64,000 nucleotides of DNA from Methanoregula sp. (GTDB lineage Archaea > Halobacteriota > Methanomicrobia > Methanomicrobiales > Methanospirillaceae). The translations under genes and the position numbers were made by a program. The stretch's first letter is position 1; every line of letters begins with the position of its first letter. Below the pieces are notes generated by a model. The model was given only the letters and a program-made list of their open reading frames with translations, was not told the origin of the DNA and did no database searches. The DNA lies in assembly GCA_026625165.1 (NCBI GenBank), contig CP112999.1, positions 682,001 to 746,000 of the forward strand. Direction: 5' to 3'. Of the stretch, positions 16,549 to 25,839 are shown one piece after another.

Positions 16549-16556
16549 TATATATA
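16549..16556 (-). promoter_or_regulatory. TATA box of thrS
   Basis: TATATATA lies 52-59 bases upstream of the thrS start on the minus strand, leaving room for a leader of about 25 bases containing GGAGATGA. Confidence 0.55.
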
Positions 16557-16619
16557 GTGCTAAACATGGCATTTTGCAGGAAGACTACGAGAAGCCGGGG
16601 GCAGGACTTCCGGAGTCCC

Positions 16620-17192
16620 TCACTGGCTTTTTTTGTCCGGTTTTTTCCTGTTCTTATGGTACCGCGACAGTGTCGCCTGCCGCTGGTCGAGATACTTTGC
16701 ATCACCTTTTTTATTATACGGGCGCTCCGCCCGCTCGGTGGTGTAGAATACCAGTTGTCCGATCGGCATCCCTGCATGGACTTTCACCGGGCGCGTGTTC
16801 ACGTTGCACATCTCCAGCGTGATCGTGCCCCGGAACCCGGCATCGATCCAGCCACCTGTCTGGTGGAGGGTGACGCCGAGCCGGGCGATGCTGGACTTGC
16901 CTTCAATGGTGGCAACGATATTGTCGGGAAGCCCGATCGTTTCCATGGTCCGGGCAAGAACGAACGCGCCGGGCCGGATCACAAAGGAGTCAGCCGTCAT
17001 CTCTTCGACACCACAACCAACTGTCTCGCTGTTGTACGGGTCGATGACGGTATCGCCGTTTGCATACCAGACAAAATGGCTGCCAAGCCGGATGTCAATC
17101 GAGTTCGGCTGGATGAGCGACGGGTCGAACGGTTCGATAGAAATAAAGCCCCGCTCGATCCGGTCGCGGATCTGCCAGTCCACAAGAATCAT
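16620..17192 (-). CDS. dcd: dCTP deaminase
   Basis: A 190-residue trimeric enzyme converting dCTP to dUTP for thymidylate synthesis. The signature [18 protein letters not shown] (catalytic Glu within the [11 protein letters not shown] region) and PIGQLVF are typical. Some archaeal homologues also cleave dUTP; the sequence does not settle that. It follows trmJ by 6 bases in the minus-strand operon GGGP synthase, trmJ, dcd. The C-terminus is Lys-rich. Confidence 0.93.
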   Translation of the reverse strand: MILVDWQIRDRIERGFISIEPFDPSLIQPNSIDIRLGSHFVWYANGDTVIDPYNSETVGCGVEEMTADSFVIRPGAFVLARTMETIGLPDNIVATIEGKSSIARLGVTLHQTGGWIDAGFRGTITLEMCNVNTRPVKVHAGMPIGQLVFYTTERAERPYNKKGDAKYLDQRQATLSRYHKNRKKPDKKSQ

Positions 17193-17198
17193 GCGGGA

Positions 17199-17957
17199 TC
17201 AGGTATGCATTTCATCATCTTTAGAACTATCATCCACACTATTGTCTTTGTTTTTGCCAAGAAGTGCCGGGTCGATGTGCCACTCCGCCCTCCGCAGCAG
17301 CCCGTGCAGGGTGCTGGCCTCCCTGATTGTCAGGTTTGAGCGCCCGAGGACCCGCCGGATCATGGTCATCGTGTTATTGCGCTTGAACTCAGGGTGCCCG
17401 ACCTCATCGAGGAACCGGTCAATGTGCCGGTACAGGTGCCCCATCTCAAACGGAGATGCAAGCTGGTATTCCGGCCGGGGCAGGTTAGAGAGTTCATAGC
17501 AGATAACACCCACCGCGTGCGAGAGGTTGAGGATCGGGTAATCTTCCGAGGTCGGGATCGTGCAGATGATGTCGCTCCTTTTCACTTCCTCGTTGTTGAG
17601 CCCCCAGTTCTCGCGCCCGAATAAGATCGAGATGCGCCCGTCAAGTATACTGATATGCTCCCGGAGCTCCTTTGGCGTAAAAAACGGCATGCGCATCGGG
17701 GTGCAGACCGATTTGCTGACCGCGCCGGTCGTTGCAACCACGATGTTGCTCCGTGCAAACACGTCCTCGATTGTACAGACCTCCGCGTTTTTCAGCACGT
17801 CAAGTGCGTGTGCAGCGCGGGCGTCTGCCTCAATTCCGAGCGGGCACGGGTCGATGAGGACAAGACGAAGAAAATTAAAGTTCTTCATCACCCGCGCGGC
17901 AAACCCGACATTTCCCTCGTAGAGAGGAGCGACAAGCACGATGTCAATGTCAGGCAT
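17199..17957 (-). CDS. trmJ: tRNA 2'-O-methyltransferase, TrmJ-like SPOUT family
   Basis: A 252-residue SPOUT methyltransferase. VLVAPLYEGNVGFAARVMKNF, LFGRENWGLNNEE and the knot motif TIPTSEDYPILNLSHAVGV (Asn and Ser contacting S-adenosylmethionine) are diagnostic. Archaeal TrmJ is known to methylate the ribose of nucleotide 32 in tRNA. The helical C-terminus (RRVLGRSNLTIREASTLHGL) is the usual dimer extension; the last 20 residues are acidic and variable. The start lies 7 bases after GGGP synthase. Confidence 0.9.
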   Translation of the reverse strand: MPDIDIVLVAPLYEGNVGFAARVMKNFNFLRLVLIDPCPLGIEADARAAHALDVLKNAEVCTIEDVFARSNIVVATTGAVSKSVCTPMRMPFFTPKELREHISILDGRISILFGRENWGLNNEEVKRSDIICTIPTSEDYPILNLSHAVGVICYELSNLPRPEYQLASPFEMGHLYRHIDRFLDEVGHPEFKRNNTMTMIRRVLGRSNLTIREASTLHGLLRRAEWHIDPALLGKNKDNSVDDSSKDDEMHT

Positions 17958-17964
17958 AAAAAAA

Positions 17965-18651
17965 TTACTGGACCGCGTCCACGGTCGCTTTCAGGACAGA
18001 GGCGCCCTGGTCATACACCGCGTTGCCCACGACAATCGTATCGGCATACTTTGACATCTGCGCCGCTTTCTCGGCAGAATTGATCCCGCCGCCGTAATAG
18101 AGGATGGACCTGTCGAGCGCGTCCGATGCCGCCTTCACCAAGTCCGGGTTGCCGTACGTCCCGCTGTATTCGATATACACAATCGGGAAATGGAAATAAT
18201 GGTCAGCGATGGTCGTATATGCTGCGACCTCTTCGGATTTGAGGTTACAGTTGGATTTTGTCACCCTGCCGACCGATGAGTCCGGGTTGAGCACGATATA
18301 GGCTTCCGGCACAATCCGTTCCCATGGCACCTGCTGTTTTTGCTGCTGTACCCATATCCGGTGCTTGCCGACAATCCACTGCACATCGGTAGTATTCATT
18401 ACGCTAGGTAAAAAGACATAATCGATCCCCTGGACAAGCACAGCTTCCGGGCCTGCCGGTTCCATGACGAGCGGCAGGGAATACGCTTTTACCTGCTTTA
18501 AGAGGGCAGACAGGTTTTCCTGCGTCACGTTCAGGGTGCCTGAGAGCATGAGGGCATCGGTCCCGCTTGCAGCGATCGCATCGATATCACCGGGCTTTAA
18601 CTGTTTGTCAGGATCGAGTTTGGTCACGTGCACCCAGTCTTTCCATTTCAT
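17965..18651 (-). CDS. geranylgeranylglyceryl phosphate synthase
   Basis: A 228-residue TIM-barrel prenyltransferase (PcrB/GGGPS family) that makes the first ether bond of archaeal lipids from sn-glycerol-1-phosphate and geranylgeranyl diphosphate. Family motifs are HVTKLDPDK, SGTLNVT, PEAYIVLNPDSSVGRVT, YIEYSGTYG and the phosphate site YGGGINS. I chose ATG 18651 because GGTGAT is 4 bases upstream and MKWKDWVHVTKLDP is the family start; the open frame continues to 18765 without homology. It leads an operon with trmJ and dcd. Confidence 0.93.
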   Translation of the reverse strand: MKWKDWVHVTKLDPDKQLKPGDIDAIAASGTDALMLSGTLNVTQENLSALLKQVKAYSLPLVMEPAGPEAVLVQGIDYVFLPSVMNTTDVQWIVGKHRIWVQQQKQQVPWERIVPEAYIVLNPDSSVGRVTKSNCNLKSEEVAAYTTIADHYFHFPIVYIEYSGTYGNPDLVKAASDALDRSILYYGGGINSAEKAAQMSKYADTIVVGNAVYDQGASVLKATVDAVQ

Positions 18652-18834
18652 GACAATCACCAGTACTTTTGCTGCGGATCCCAATAAACCGCGCTCATCA
18701 CCATACAACAAACCCTGTCTGCATGCCGTAAAGGGAAAGGAGGGTCGCTTTGCAGGTTCTGCCAACGGATTGTTATCCGTGATGGATTTTTTCCGGCTTG
18801 TTCTAATCCCTTGGAAAAAAGTAAAAGAGTGCGG

Positions 18835-21675
18835 TCAGATCTGGATGATCGCCCGGTCCTTCATTCTCTGAATGGCTGCCTGGAACCCGTAAATTTTTTC
18901 CACCGGTATGCCGGTTCCTGCCGACAGGTTTTTTGCGTCTGCGGCAAGCAGTGCGGACACATCAGCGATTCCCGCCTGTAGCAGCGGCAGGACCATCACT
19001 TCCGTGATCCCACTGACCGTCATGAGATCTTTTTTGCTCTTTTCGATCTGGGGGCGGGTGATCTTTTTTGGCACGGGACGTTTGAGTGCAGTACAGACCA
19101 TCTCGGCATGCCGGTATACCGTGTCAAGACTGATGCCGGACCGGTCGGCAAGGACAACCGGGTGAACCGTGCAGAAATCCTCCGGGGTCAGGATCCGTGC
19201 GGCATGGTACTTTTTTATGCTTGCTGCGGGAATTCCGATCTCTTTGAACACCTGCATCGTATGAAACGCCTGTGCTTCTCCTATCACGGATCCTGCCTCC
19301 TGCTCGCTGATGCCGGCTTTTTTGAGTTCGGCCCCCTGTGACCGTGCGAGGCCGGCGATATCGGTGATCCCGGCTTCTTTAAGCGATTTCAGGATCGCGG
19401 CATAGCTCATGCCCTTCCGGGGGACGAGGTGGTTGCGCAGGAACTTGCGGCATTCAGACCGTTTCTTCAAAATCGCCATCTCCGCTTCCGCATCACGCAC
19501 CAGAGCACCGGCCTCTGCGGCTGAAATATCGAGTGCGGTTGCCAGCCATTCCGGGGGGCTTTTTACAATGTCTGCCGCGCTGTAGATATGGCGGGCTTCG
19601 AGTTTTTCCAGCAGTGCCGGGGTAAGTGAGGGGATCTCTGATAACGATTCCCGGTTGCTGCTGATGTGGTGGCAGAGCGGGCAGCCGATGTCCCATGGGC
19701 GGGCACCTTTCCGTACGAGACGGACATGGTTCAGCCTGTGCTTTTTGCATACCTCATCGGTCCGGACAGCCCAGCCCCACTGGGCCACCGGGAGACCGAT
19801 GTTGAATGTGCACCCGGGATAGCGCGAGCACCCGATGAACTGGGTAGACCCCCGCAGGTGTTTGATCGCGAGCGTCCCGTTACCGCAGACCGGGCATGCA
19901 CCGAGGTTCATCTCTTCTGCAGTCCGGTTCCGGATATCGTCGCCGATCACCTGTTCATGAGCTTCGAGCTGGTCGAACGCCGCATGGAGCATCTCTCGGG
20001 ACTCTTTTATCACGTCCTCCCGGGTACGTTTGCTCTCCTTGATCTGCTGCATGTGGGCTTCAAGTGTCTGCGTCATGCCAGGTTTTGTAATCGCATCGGC
20101 ATGCTGTTCCATCGATTCGGTTACAACCCTGCCGACAAGGGTGGGGTGAAGCGGGCTGCCCTCCACATATTTGCGGGAGACGAGTTTTGCGATCACTTCG
20201 TGCCGGGTGCTTTTCGTGCCCAGCCCCAGTTCCTCCATCCGCTGGATCAGCCTGCTCTGGGTATACCGCGCAGGAGGCTGGGTCTGCTTCTCATCGAGCA
20301 TGACCTTGTTGACCGGCAGATTCTCGCCCACTGAAAATGGCGGCAGCACGGTCTCTTTTGCCTCGGAGAACGGGTACACGGTGTGCCAGCCGGGTCTTGT
20401 GAGCTGCCCGCCGGTTGCTGTATACTCCTCACCCCCGGCATCGAACAGGACCCTGAGCGTCTTCCACTGAGCATCGGGCGCCAGTGTTGCGAGGAACCGG
20501 CGGAGCACCAGCTCGTAAATTCTGAACGCATCGTCCCCGATCATGTCCCGGTTTGCTGCGCCTGTCGGATGGATGGGGGGGTGATCGGTCGAGAACTTCT
20601 TGCCCCGCGTCGGGGTGTCGCGCCGGTGCGCCATGACCCAGTCCACATCCTTCCTGAAGGGGGTGTTCTGGATTGTCCTTAAGATCCCGTTGAGGTCAAG
20701 GGACGGGGGATAGACCGTGTTGTCGGTCCTCGGGTATGAGATATACCCGTTCATGTACAGGTCCTCGGCGACCCGCATCGCGTTTGCTGCGGAAAAGTTG
20801 AGCCGTGCCGCGGCGACGATGAAGGTTGTGGTGTCAAACGGGGAGGGCGCCCGGTCCTGCTTTGTGCCAACCTTTACATCGGTTACAACAAGCGGTGCCC
20901 GTGTCCGGTCGTGCGCCGCCTGTGCTGCAGCCTTTTCCTTAAACCGGCCCTTCGTGTGACGGGCTTCAATGATTTCCTTGTTTTTCTCCGTTTCTAAAGC
21001 GAGCTGCCAGTAGGTCTCCGGGACAAACGATTCGATCTCTTTCTCCCGGTCAACGATCATGGCAAGCGTGGGTGTCTGCACCCGCCCGACCGAGAGGATG
21101 TTCTGGCCTCCCCTGCGGGCAGAGAGCGAGATGAAACGGGTGAGCGACGCCCCCCACATCAGGTCGATCGACTGGCGTGCCTCTCCGGCGGCGGCAAGTG
21201 CAAAATCGAGTTCTGTCGTGTGGGAGAACGCGTGGCTGATCTCCTGCGGCGTGATCGCGGAGAACCTTGCCCGGTCGACCGGGACTTTTAAATTGGCAGC
21301 CCGGATCAGTTCGAATGCCTCTTTCCCTATCAGTTCGCCCTCGGTATCAAAATCGGTGGCGATTGTGACCCGGTCTGCCTTCCGTGCGAGTTTCTGGAGA
21401 AGGTACACGATCTTCTTCTCGGTCGGAACCTTGATCGTTTTGGCGTCTATCAGGCTCCGTGGGGTGGACTGCTCGCTGCGCCAGTTCTGGTAGCCTGGTT
21501 CAAAGTCCACCTCGACGACATGTCCCCGTAACCCGATGGTCACGGTCTCCCCGAAAGTGTATGTCGAGACGCCCACCTCTTTCTTCTCGGTTACTTTTTT
21601 TGCACCGGCCAGGATCTGTGCAATGCGGCGCGCCGAAATGTTCTTTTCCGCGACAATGACATGCACGGCACTCAC
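18835..21675 (-). CDS. topA: DNA topoisomerase I (type IA) with HhH C-terminus
   Basis: A 946-residue enzyme that relaxes negative supercoils through a 5'-phosphotyrosine. The Toprim domain has VIVAEKN and DFDTEGE (108-114); the catalytic Tyr is Y314 in GYISYPRTDN. A four-Cys zinc ribbon (CPVCGNG...GCSRYPGC) lies near residue 600. From about 650 there are repeated helix-hairpin-helix-like units (LKEAGITDIAGLARSQG, VSGITEVMVLPLLQAGI), an extended DNA-binding tail longer than in bacterial TopA. The GTG start overlaps the gatB stop by 4 bases. Confidence 0.95.
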   Translation of the reverse strand: MSAVHVIVAEKNISARRIAQILAGAKKVTEKKEVGVSTYTFGETVTIGLRGHVVEVDFEPGYQNWRSEQSTPRSLIDAKTIKVPTEKKIVYLLQKLARKADRVTIATDFDTEGELIGKEAFELIRAANLKVPVDRARFSAITPQEISHAFSHTTELDFALAAAGEARQSIDLMWGASLTRFISLSARRGGQNILSVGRVQTPTLAMIVDREKEIESFVPETYWQLALETEKNKEIIEARHTKGRFKEKAAAQAAHDRTRAPLVVTDVKVGTKQDRAPSPFDTTTFIVAAARLNFSAANAMRVAEDLYMNGYISYPRTDNTVYPPSLDLNGILRTIQNTPFRKDVDWVMAHRRDTPTRGKKFSTDHPPIHPTGAANRDMIGDDAFRIYELVLRRFLATLAPDAQWKTLRVLFDAGGEEYTATGGQLTRPGWHTVYPFSEAKETVLPPFSVGENLPVNKVMLDEKQTQPPARYTQSRLIQRMEELGLGTKSTRHEVIAKLVSRKYVEGSPLHPTLVGRVVTESMEQHADAITKPGMTQTLEAHMQQIKESKRTREDVIKESREMLHAAFDQLEAHEQVIGDDIRNRTAEEMNLGACPVCGNGTLAIKHLRGSTQFIGCSRYPGCTFNIGLPVAQWGWAVRTDEVCKKHRLNHVRLVRKGARPWDIGCPLCHHISSNRESLSEIPSLTPALLEKLEARHIYSAADIVKSPPEWLATALDISAAEAGALVRDAEAEMAILKKRSECRKFLRNHLVPRKGMSYAAILKSLKEAGITDIAGLARSQGAELKKAGISEQEAGSVIGEAQAFHTMQVFKEIGIPAASIKKYHAARILTPEDFCTVHPVVLADRSGISLDTVYRHAEMVCTALKRPVPKKITRPQIEKSKKDLMTVSGITEVMVLPLLQAGIADVSALLAADAKNLSAGTGIPVEKIYGFQAAIQRMKDRAIIQI

Positions 21676-23126
21676 TCCCCCTCTTTTTTGAGAGATCCGA
21701 CAATAAGCCGGTTCAGCTCACCGGGGTCAGACCGCCCGCGGGTCTTTTTCATCGCCTGCCCGACAAGGAAGTTGAGCGCGCCGTTCTTCCCGTTACGGTA
21801 ATCCTCGACCGCTTTTTGGTTCTCAGCGATGACTTCGAGGATGATGCCGGCAAGTGCACCCGCATCTCCGGCAGTCTTTTCAAGATTTAACCGCGCTACG
21901 ATTGCTTCGGGTGGTTCAGAAGGCTCTTTATCGTGGAGCTGGTCGAGCATCACCCGCAGCACTTCAATCCCGCTCTTGTCTGTTATAGTACCATCTTTGA
22001 GGAGCCGTATCAGCCGGGTGAAATTCTGGGTATCAACAGAATCAAGGCTCATGTCCCGGTAGTTCAGCTCCCCGATAAGGGTATCGGCAATCCATGTTGC
22101 AGCGGGAGCTGCAAGACCATTAGGATCGGCGGCAACGACCTTTTCATAGAAGTTTGCAAGCCGCAGTTCTCCGGTCAGGGTGCGTGCATGGTTGAGCGAA
22201 CAGCCATACTGTGCCATGAACCGCTCCCTGCGTGCATCGGGAAGCTCTGGGAGGGAGATGCCTGCAACCCATGACTGGACGTGGAGCGGGCGAAGGTCCG
22301 GCTCCGGGAAGTACCGGTAGTCATGCTCCTGTTCCTTGGAGCGCGCGGACTGGGTAATACCCCTCGCCTCCAGGAAATGGCGGGTCTCGCGGTCGACTTT
22401 TAAGCCCCGGCGGAGCAGGTTCTTCTGCCGTGTGACCTCGAAATTAAGGGCTTTTTCAACGCCCTTGTAAGAGGTGATGTTTTTTACCTCAACGCGCTCG
22501 CTGCCCACAATCGAGATGTTGGCATCGACACGGAGCGATCCCTCCTTCTCGCTGTCAAATACCCCGAGATACTCGAGAGTCGCCCGGAGTTTGTTTAGGA
22601 ATTTACGGGCTTCTTTGGGCGAGCGCATGTCCGGTTCTGATACGATCTCGATGAGAGGGATGCCGGCACGGTTGTAGTCGACAAGCGAATACCGGCCCCG
22701 CTCCGCATTGCCCATGTGCACGAGCCTGCCGGGGTCTTCCTCGACATGGATCCGGGTAAGGCGGACGCGCCTCTCCCCCCCTTCGTCCCCTTCGATCTCA
22801 AGGTACCCGCCCTCTGCGAGCGGTTTGTCGTACTGGGTGATCTGGTACGCCTTGTCAAGGTCGGGGTAGAAATAGTTCTTGCGCGAGAACTCCGATTCGA
22901 AAAGGACGGCGCAGTTGAGCGCTTTGGCCACCCGCATCGCGTACTCGATCGCCTTTTTGTTGAGCACCGGCATCGAGCCGGGGAGCCCGAGGCAGACCGG
23001 GCAGGTGTGTGTATTTGGGCCGTCGTTGCGGTAATCAGTGGAGCACCCGCAGAAGAGCTTGCTCTTTGTGTCAAGCTGGCAGTGCACCTCCAGCCCGACA
23101 ATGACCTGCGTGTGGGGTTCGGTCAT
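21672..23126 (-). CDS. gatB: Asp-tRNA(Asn)/Glu-tRNA(Gln) amidotransferase subunit B
   Basis: A 484-residue kinase/tRNA-binding subunit that activates the misacylated tRNA for amidation. Motifs: VGLEVHCQLDTKSKLFCGC, CPVCLGLPGSMPVLN (zinc-binding Cys), RVDANIS and HDYRYFPEPDL. The C-terminal YqeY-like tail (FLVGQAMKKTRGRSDPGELN) binds tRNA. It overlaps gatA (ATGA) and topA (GTGA). Confidence 0.96.
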   Translation of the reverse strand: MTEPHTQVIVGLEVHCQLDTKSKLFCGCSTDYRNDGPNTHTCPVCLGLPGSMPVLNKKAIEYAMRVAKALNCAVLFESEFSRKNYFYPDLDKAYQITQYDKPLAEGGYLEIEGDEGGERRVRLTRIHVEEDPGRLVHMGNAERGRYSLVDYNRAGIPLIEIVSEPDMRSPKEARKFLNKLRATLEYLGVFDSEKEGSLRVDANISIVGSERVEVKNITSYKGVEKALNFEVTRQKNLLRRGLKVDRETRHFLEARGITQSARSKEQEHDYRYFPEPDLRPLHVQSWVAGISLPELPDARRERFMAQYGCSLNHARTLTGELRLANFYEKVVAADPNGLAAPAATWIADTLIGELNYRDMSLDSVDTQNFTRLIRLLKDGTITDKSGIEVLRVMLDQLHDKEPSEPPEAIVARLNLEKTAGDAGALAGIILEVIAENQKAVEDYRNGKNGALNFLVGQAMKKTRGRSDPGELNRLIVGSLKKEGE

Positions 23127-24427
23127 AAGCCCACCGCCTGCTCGTATGCATATGCGACATCGATGACACGCTCGTCCTCAAACGGTTTGCCCATGATCTG
23201 GAGCCCGACCGGCATTCCTTCGGATTTCCCGCACGGCACGGATATTGCAGGGATGCCGGCAAGGTTTGCCGGTACCGTGAGGATATCGGCTAAGTACATC
23301 GAGAGCGGGTCGCTTTTTTCTCCGAGTCTGAACGCGACCGTGGGCATCGTCGGCCCGGCGATCACGTCCACTCCGGAAAAGATCCGGGAAAAATCCTTTC
23401 TGATGTTCTCGCGGGCGATCTGCGCTTTCGCATAATACTTACCGTAATATCCCGACGAAAGAGCGAACGTGCCAAGCATGATCCGGCGACGCACTTCAGT
23501 GCCAAACCTCGCCCTGCGCACGTCCTGGTACGCGTCGTGCCATGATCTCTTCGTATCTGCGGCCGGGCCGTACCGCACGCCATCGAACCGGGCGAGGTTG
23601 GAGCTCGCTTCGCTGGTACAGGTTACATAATAGGCAGCAAGGGCGTACTCCATTGAGGGGATGCTGCAGGGCACGGCTGTTGCGCCGAGTTCTTCGAGCC
23701 TGAAGATAGCACGTTTTGTGATTTCTGCGACCCCTTTATCGACTCCCTCCCCGAAATATTCCTGTGGGACACCGATTTTTAAGCCTTTGATATCAGCAGA
23801 CGGGGTGTGGGTATAGGGCTTTGCATAGGACGTGGTGTCCCGGCGGTCATGCCCGGCGATCACCTGCATGAGCAGCGAGACGTCATGCACGTTCTTTGCC
23901 ATAGGGCCGATCTGTTCGAGCGAGTTTGCATACGCAATAAGCCCGTACCGCGATACCCTGCCATATGTCGGTTTGAGCCCCACGATGCCGCAGAATGCAG
24001 CCGGGCAGCGGATTGACCCGCCGGTATCTGTGCCCAGCGCCATGCGGACCATCCCGGCTGCGACTGCTGCGGCGCTTCCTCCGGATGATCCACCGGGAAC
24101 GCGGGTTGTATCGCAGGGATTGAGGGTAGGGCCAAAGGCTGAGTTCTCCGTTGTCGTCCCCATGCCAAACTCGTCCATATTGGTCTTGCCTGCAACCGCG
24201 GCGCCGGACTGCCTGAGAAGGCCAACAACATGCGCATCATAGGGAGGGATATACCCTTTAAGGATCTTTGAGGCGCAGGTGGTCTCGATCCCCTGTGTGG
24301 AAATATTATCCTTTACCGCAACAGCGATGCCGCCGAGTTTTCCATCGCAGTGCGGGGCTTTGTTACAGGTGGTGAGGAACGCATTGTACCGGTCATCGGG
24401 TTCAAACGTGATCTCATGCGCCGCCAC
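23123..24427 (-). CDS. gatA: Asp-tRNA(Asn)/Glu-tRNA(Gln) amidotransferase subunit A
   Basis: A 434-residue amidase-signature enzyme that releases ammonia from glutamine. The Ser-cisSer-Lys triad is visible: Lys in AVAVKDN, Ser in [12 protein letters not shown] and Ser in [14 protein letters not shown]. At 434 residues it is slightly shorter than usual at the N-terminus. The GTG start shares one base with the gatC stop (TAGTG). With GatB and GatC it forms the archaeal GatCAB complex. Confidence 0.96.
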   Translation of the reverse strand: MAAHEITFEPDDRYNAFLTTCNKAPHCDGKLGGIAVAVKDNISTQGIETTCASKILKGYIPPYDAHVVGLLRQSGAAVAGKTNMDEFGMGTTTENSAFGPTLNPCDTTRVPGGSSGGSAAAVAAGMVRMALGTDTGGSIRCPAAFCGIVGLKPTYGRVSRYGLIAYANSLEQIGPMAKNVHDVSLLMQVIAGHDRRDTTSYAKPYTHTPSADIKGLKIGVPQEYFGEGVDKGVAEITKRAIFRLEELGATAVPCSIPSMEYALAAYYVTCTSEASSNLARFDGVRYGPAADTKRSWHDAYQDVRRARFGTEVRRRIMLGTFALSSGYYGKYYAKAQIARENIRKDFSRIFSGVDVIAGPTMPTVAFRLGEKSDPLSMYLADILTVPANLAGIPAISVPCGKSEGMPVGLQIMGKPFEDERVIDVAYAYEQAVGL

Positions 24428-24696
24428 TACATCACCCGCGGAGCTTTGACAAAACCGTCTTCCTTTGCGGCGGCATTCTTCAGTGCGTCTTCCTGCAGAA
24501 GGGAAGGTTCGACAATGTCATCGCGCATCACGTTTGAGAGGTCACAGGCGACCTTCCCGTCCCCCTGCACCCGGTCAAGCACGTCAAAATAGTCAAGTAT
24601 TTCGTTGAACCGGGCTGTAAAATCCCCCAGTTCTCCGGTATTGATGCCGATGTCGGCAAGCCCTGCGATATGCTGTACTTCTTTTTCAGTGACCAT
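24427..24696 (-). CDS. gatC: Asp-tRNA(Asn)/Glu-tRNA(Gln) amidotransferase subunit C
   Basis: An 89-residue subunit that stabilises GatA. VQHIAGLADIGI, the FNEILDYFDVLDRV helix and LRDDI-like MRDDIVEPSLLQEDALKNA followed by GFVKAPRV are the family pattern. It overlaps the upstream asparagine-synthase-like gene by 11 bases. Confidence 0.92.
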   Translation of the reverse strand: MVTEKEVQHIAGLADIGINTGELGDFTARFNEILDYFDVLDRVQGDGKVACDLSNVMRDDIVEPSLLQEDALKNAAAKEDGFVKAPRVM

Positions 24697-25690
24697 GTTC
24701 CACCCTGCTGATGTGGTCTATGTAATCTTGCATGGACGTTTTATAACCATTTTTACGGGCAAGCTTCTGCAGCACCTTCCAGACCCCGCTCCCGTATTGC
24801 ATTGCTTTCTTCCCGTACCATGCGAGTTCTGCGGGAATATGGCGCTCTGCGACCGTTCTTAAGGGGATCTTCCGCCGGCCCCCCTGCACTTTTTCAGAAG
24901 CGGGGATCGCAAGCGCAGCGCGCACCACCCGCATATCAAGGTAGGGCATGGAGAGGTACGTGCCATGGAGTGCGGCAACAGACTGGTCCCGTGCAGCCTG
25001 TCCCTCAAGCCCCGCAACATCGCGGGTGAGGTCATCGGAAAGTGCGGTACTTTTTAGGTATCGCTTATATCCCCCGAAGAGTTCGTCTGCTCCCTGTCCG
25101 GTGATGATGCGCCCGAATCCCTGCTCTCCTGCCCGGCGGGCGATGAAGTACTGGGTGAGCGCGATGCCCGTGCTGACAGGTTCCTTGTCCGGGATTGTAG
25201 ATACCACTATAGGAAGAGCATCCTCAATCTCCTGCGGGGTAATCTCCACGTATGTGCAGGAAAGCCCGAGCAGGTCAGCTGCATGCCGGGCCTGCCGGAG
25301 GTCGTGGGAACCCGCGAGGCCGACAGCAATGCATTCGCGCCCGGCAAGTTTCGCGATAAGTGATGAGTCAACCCCCCCCGAGAGCGCCGTCACTCCTTCA
25401 TCGCTGCGAAGGCTGACTGCGGTGATGATCGCCTGTTCCAGCGGCATTTCCGGAAATATCGGGTTGATGATGCCATGTTTCTCTCCATTGCAGAGAATAG
25501 TCCCTTTCGGGCAGTCACCCTGCATCATCCCGAAGTGGTCCCGGGCGCGGCAGGTGCCCCAGGAGAGAAAAAACTCCCCCCCGAAACGGGTGATGGCATC
25601 GGGATCATCTGATATGATCGCTTCGATTTCCGGTGCTGTTATGCGACGCCCGTCGAGCTCGACCCAGCCTTTGACCTGCAATGGACTCAT
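24686..25690 (-). CDS. asparagine-synthase-like protein without full glutaminase domain
   Basis: A 334-residue protein. The ATP-pyrophosphatase loop SGGVDSS and the downstream TGQGADELFGGYKRY are those of asparagine synthase. The N-terminal 80 residues lack the Cys2 glutaminase nucleophile, so it cannot use glutamine as AsnB does; it might use ammonia or act on another substrate. It is the first gene of a run with gatC, gatA, gatB and topA, overlapping gatC. The link with a tRNA-dependent Asn/Gln pathway makes a role in asparagine or related amide formation plausible, but unproven. Confidence 0.75.
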   Translation of the reverse strand: MSPLQVKGWVELDGRRITAPEIEAIISDDPDAITRFGGEFFLSWGTCRARDHFGMMQGDCPKGTILCNGEKHGIINPIFPEMPLEQAIITAVSLRSDEGVTALSGGVDSSLIAKLAGRECIAVGLAGSHDLRQARHAADLLGLSCTYVEITPQEIEDALPIVVSTIPDKEPVSTGIALTQYFIARRAGEQGFGRIITGQGADELFGGYKRYLKSTALSDDLTRDVAGLEGQAARDQSVAALHGTYLSMPYLDMRVVRAALAIPASEKVQGGRRKIPLRTVAERHIPAELAWYGKKAMQYGSGVWKVLQKLARKNGYKTSMQDYIDHISRVEHGH

Positions 25691-25839
25691 GAAGACGGAT
25701 CATTATTGGACGAACTCATTCAAGAGCTCTGCGATTGATCGCGATGCTTAATGGATCTTCGCGTCAGTCCGGAACTCCAAAAAAAATGCGCGACTCTTTA
25801 AGAATTGGTTCAGCATACACTAATTATCTGAGCTTTCCC

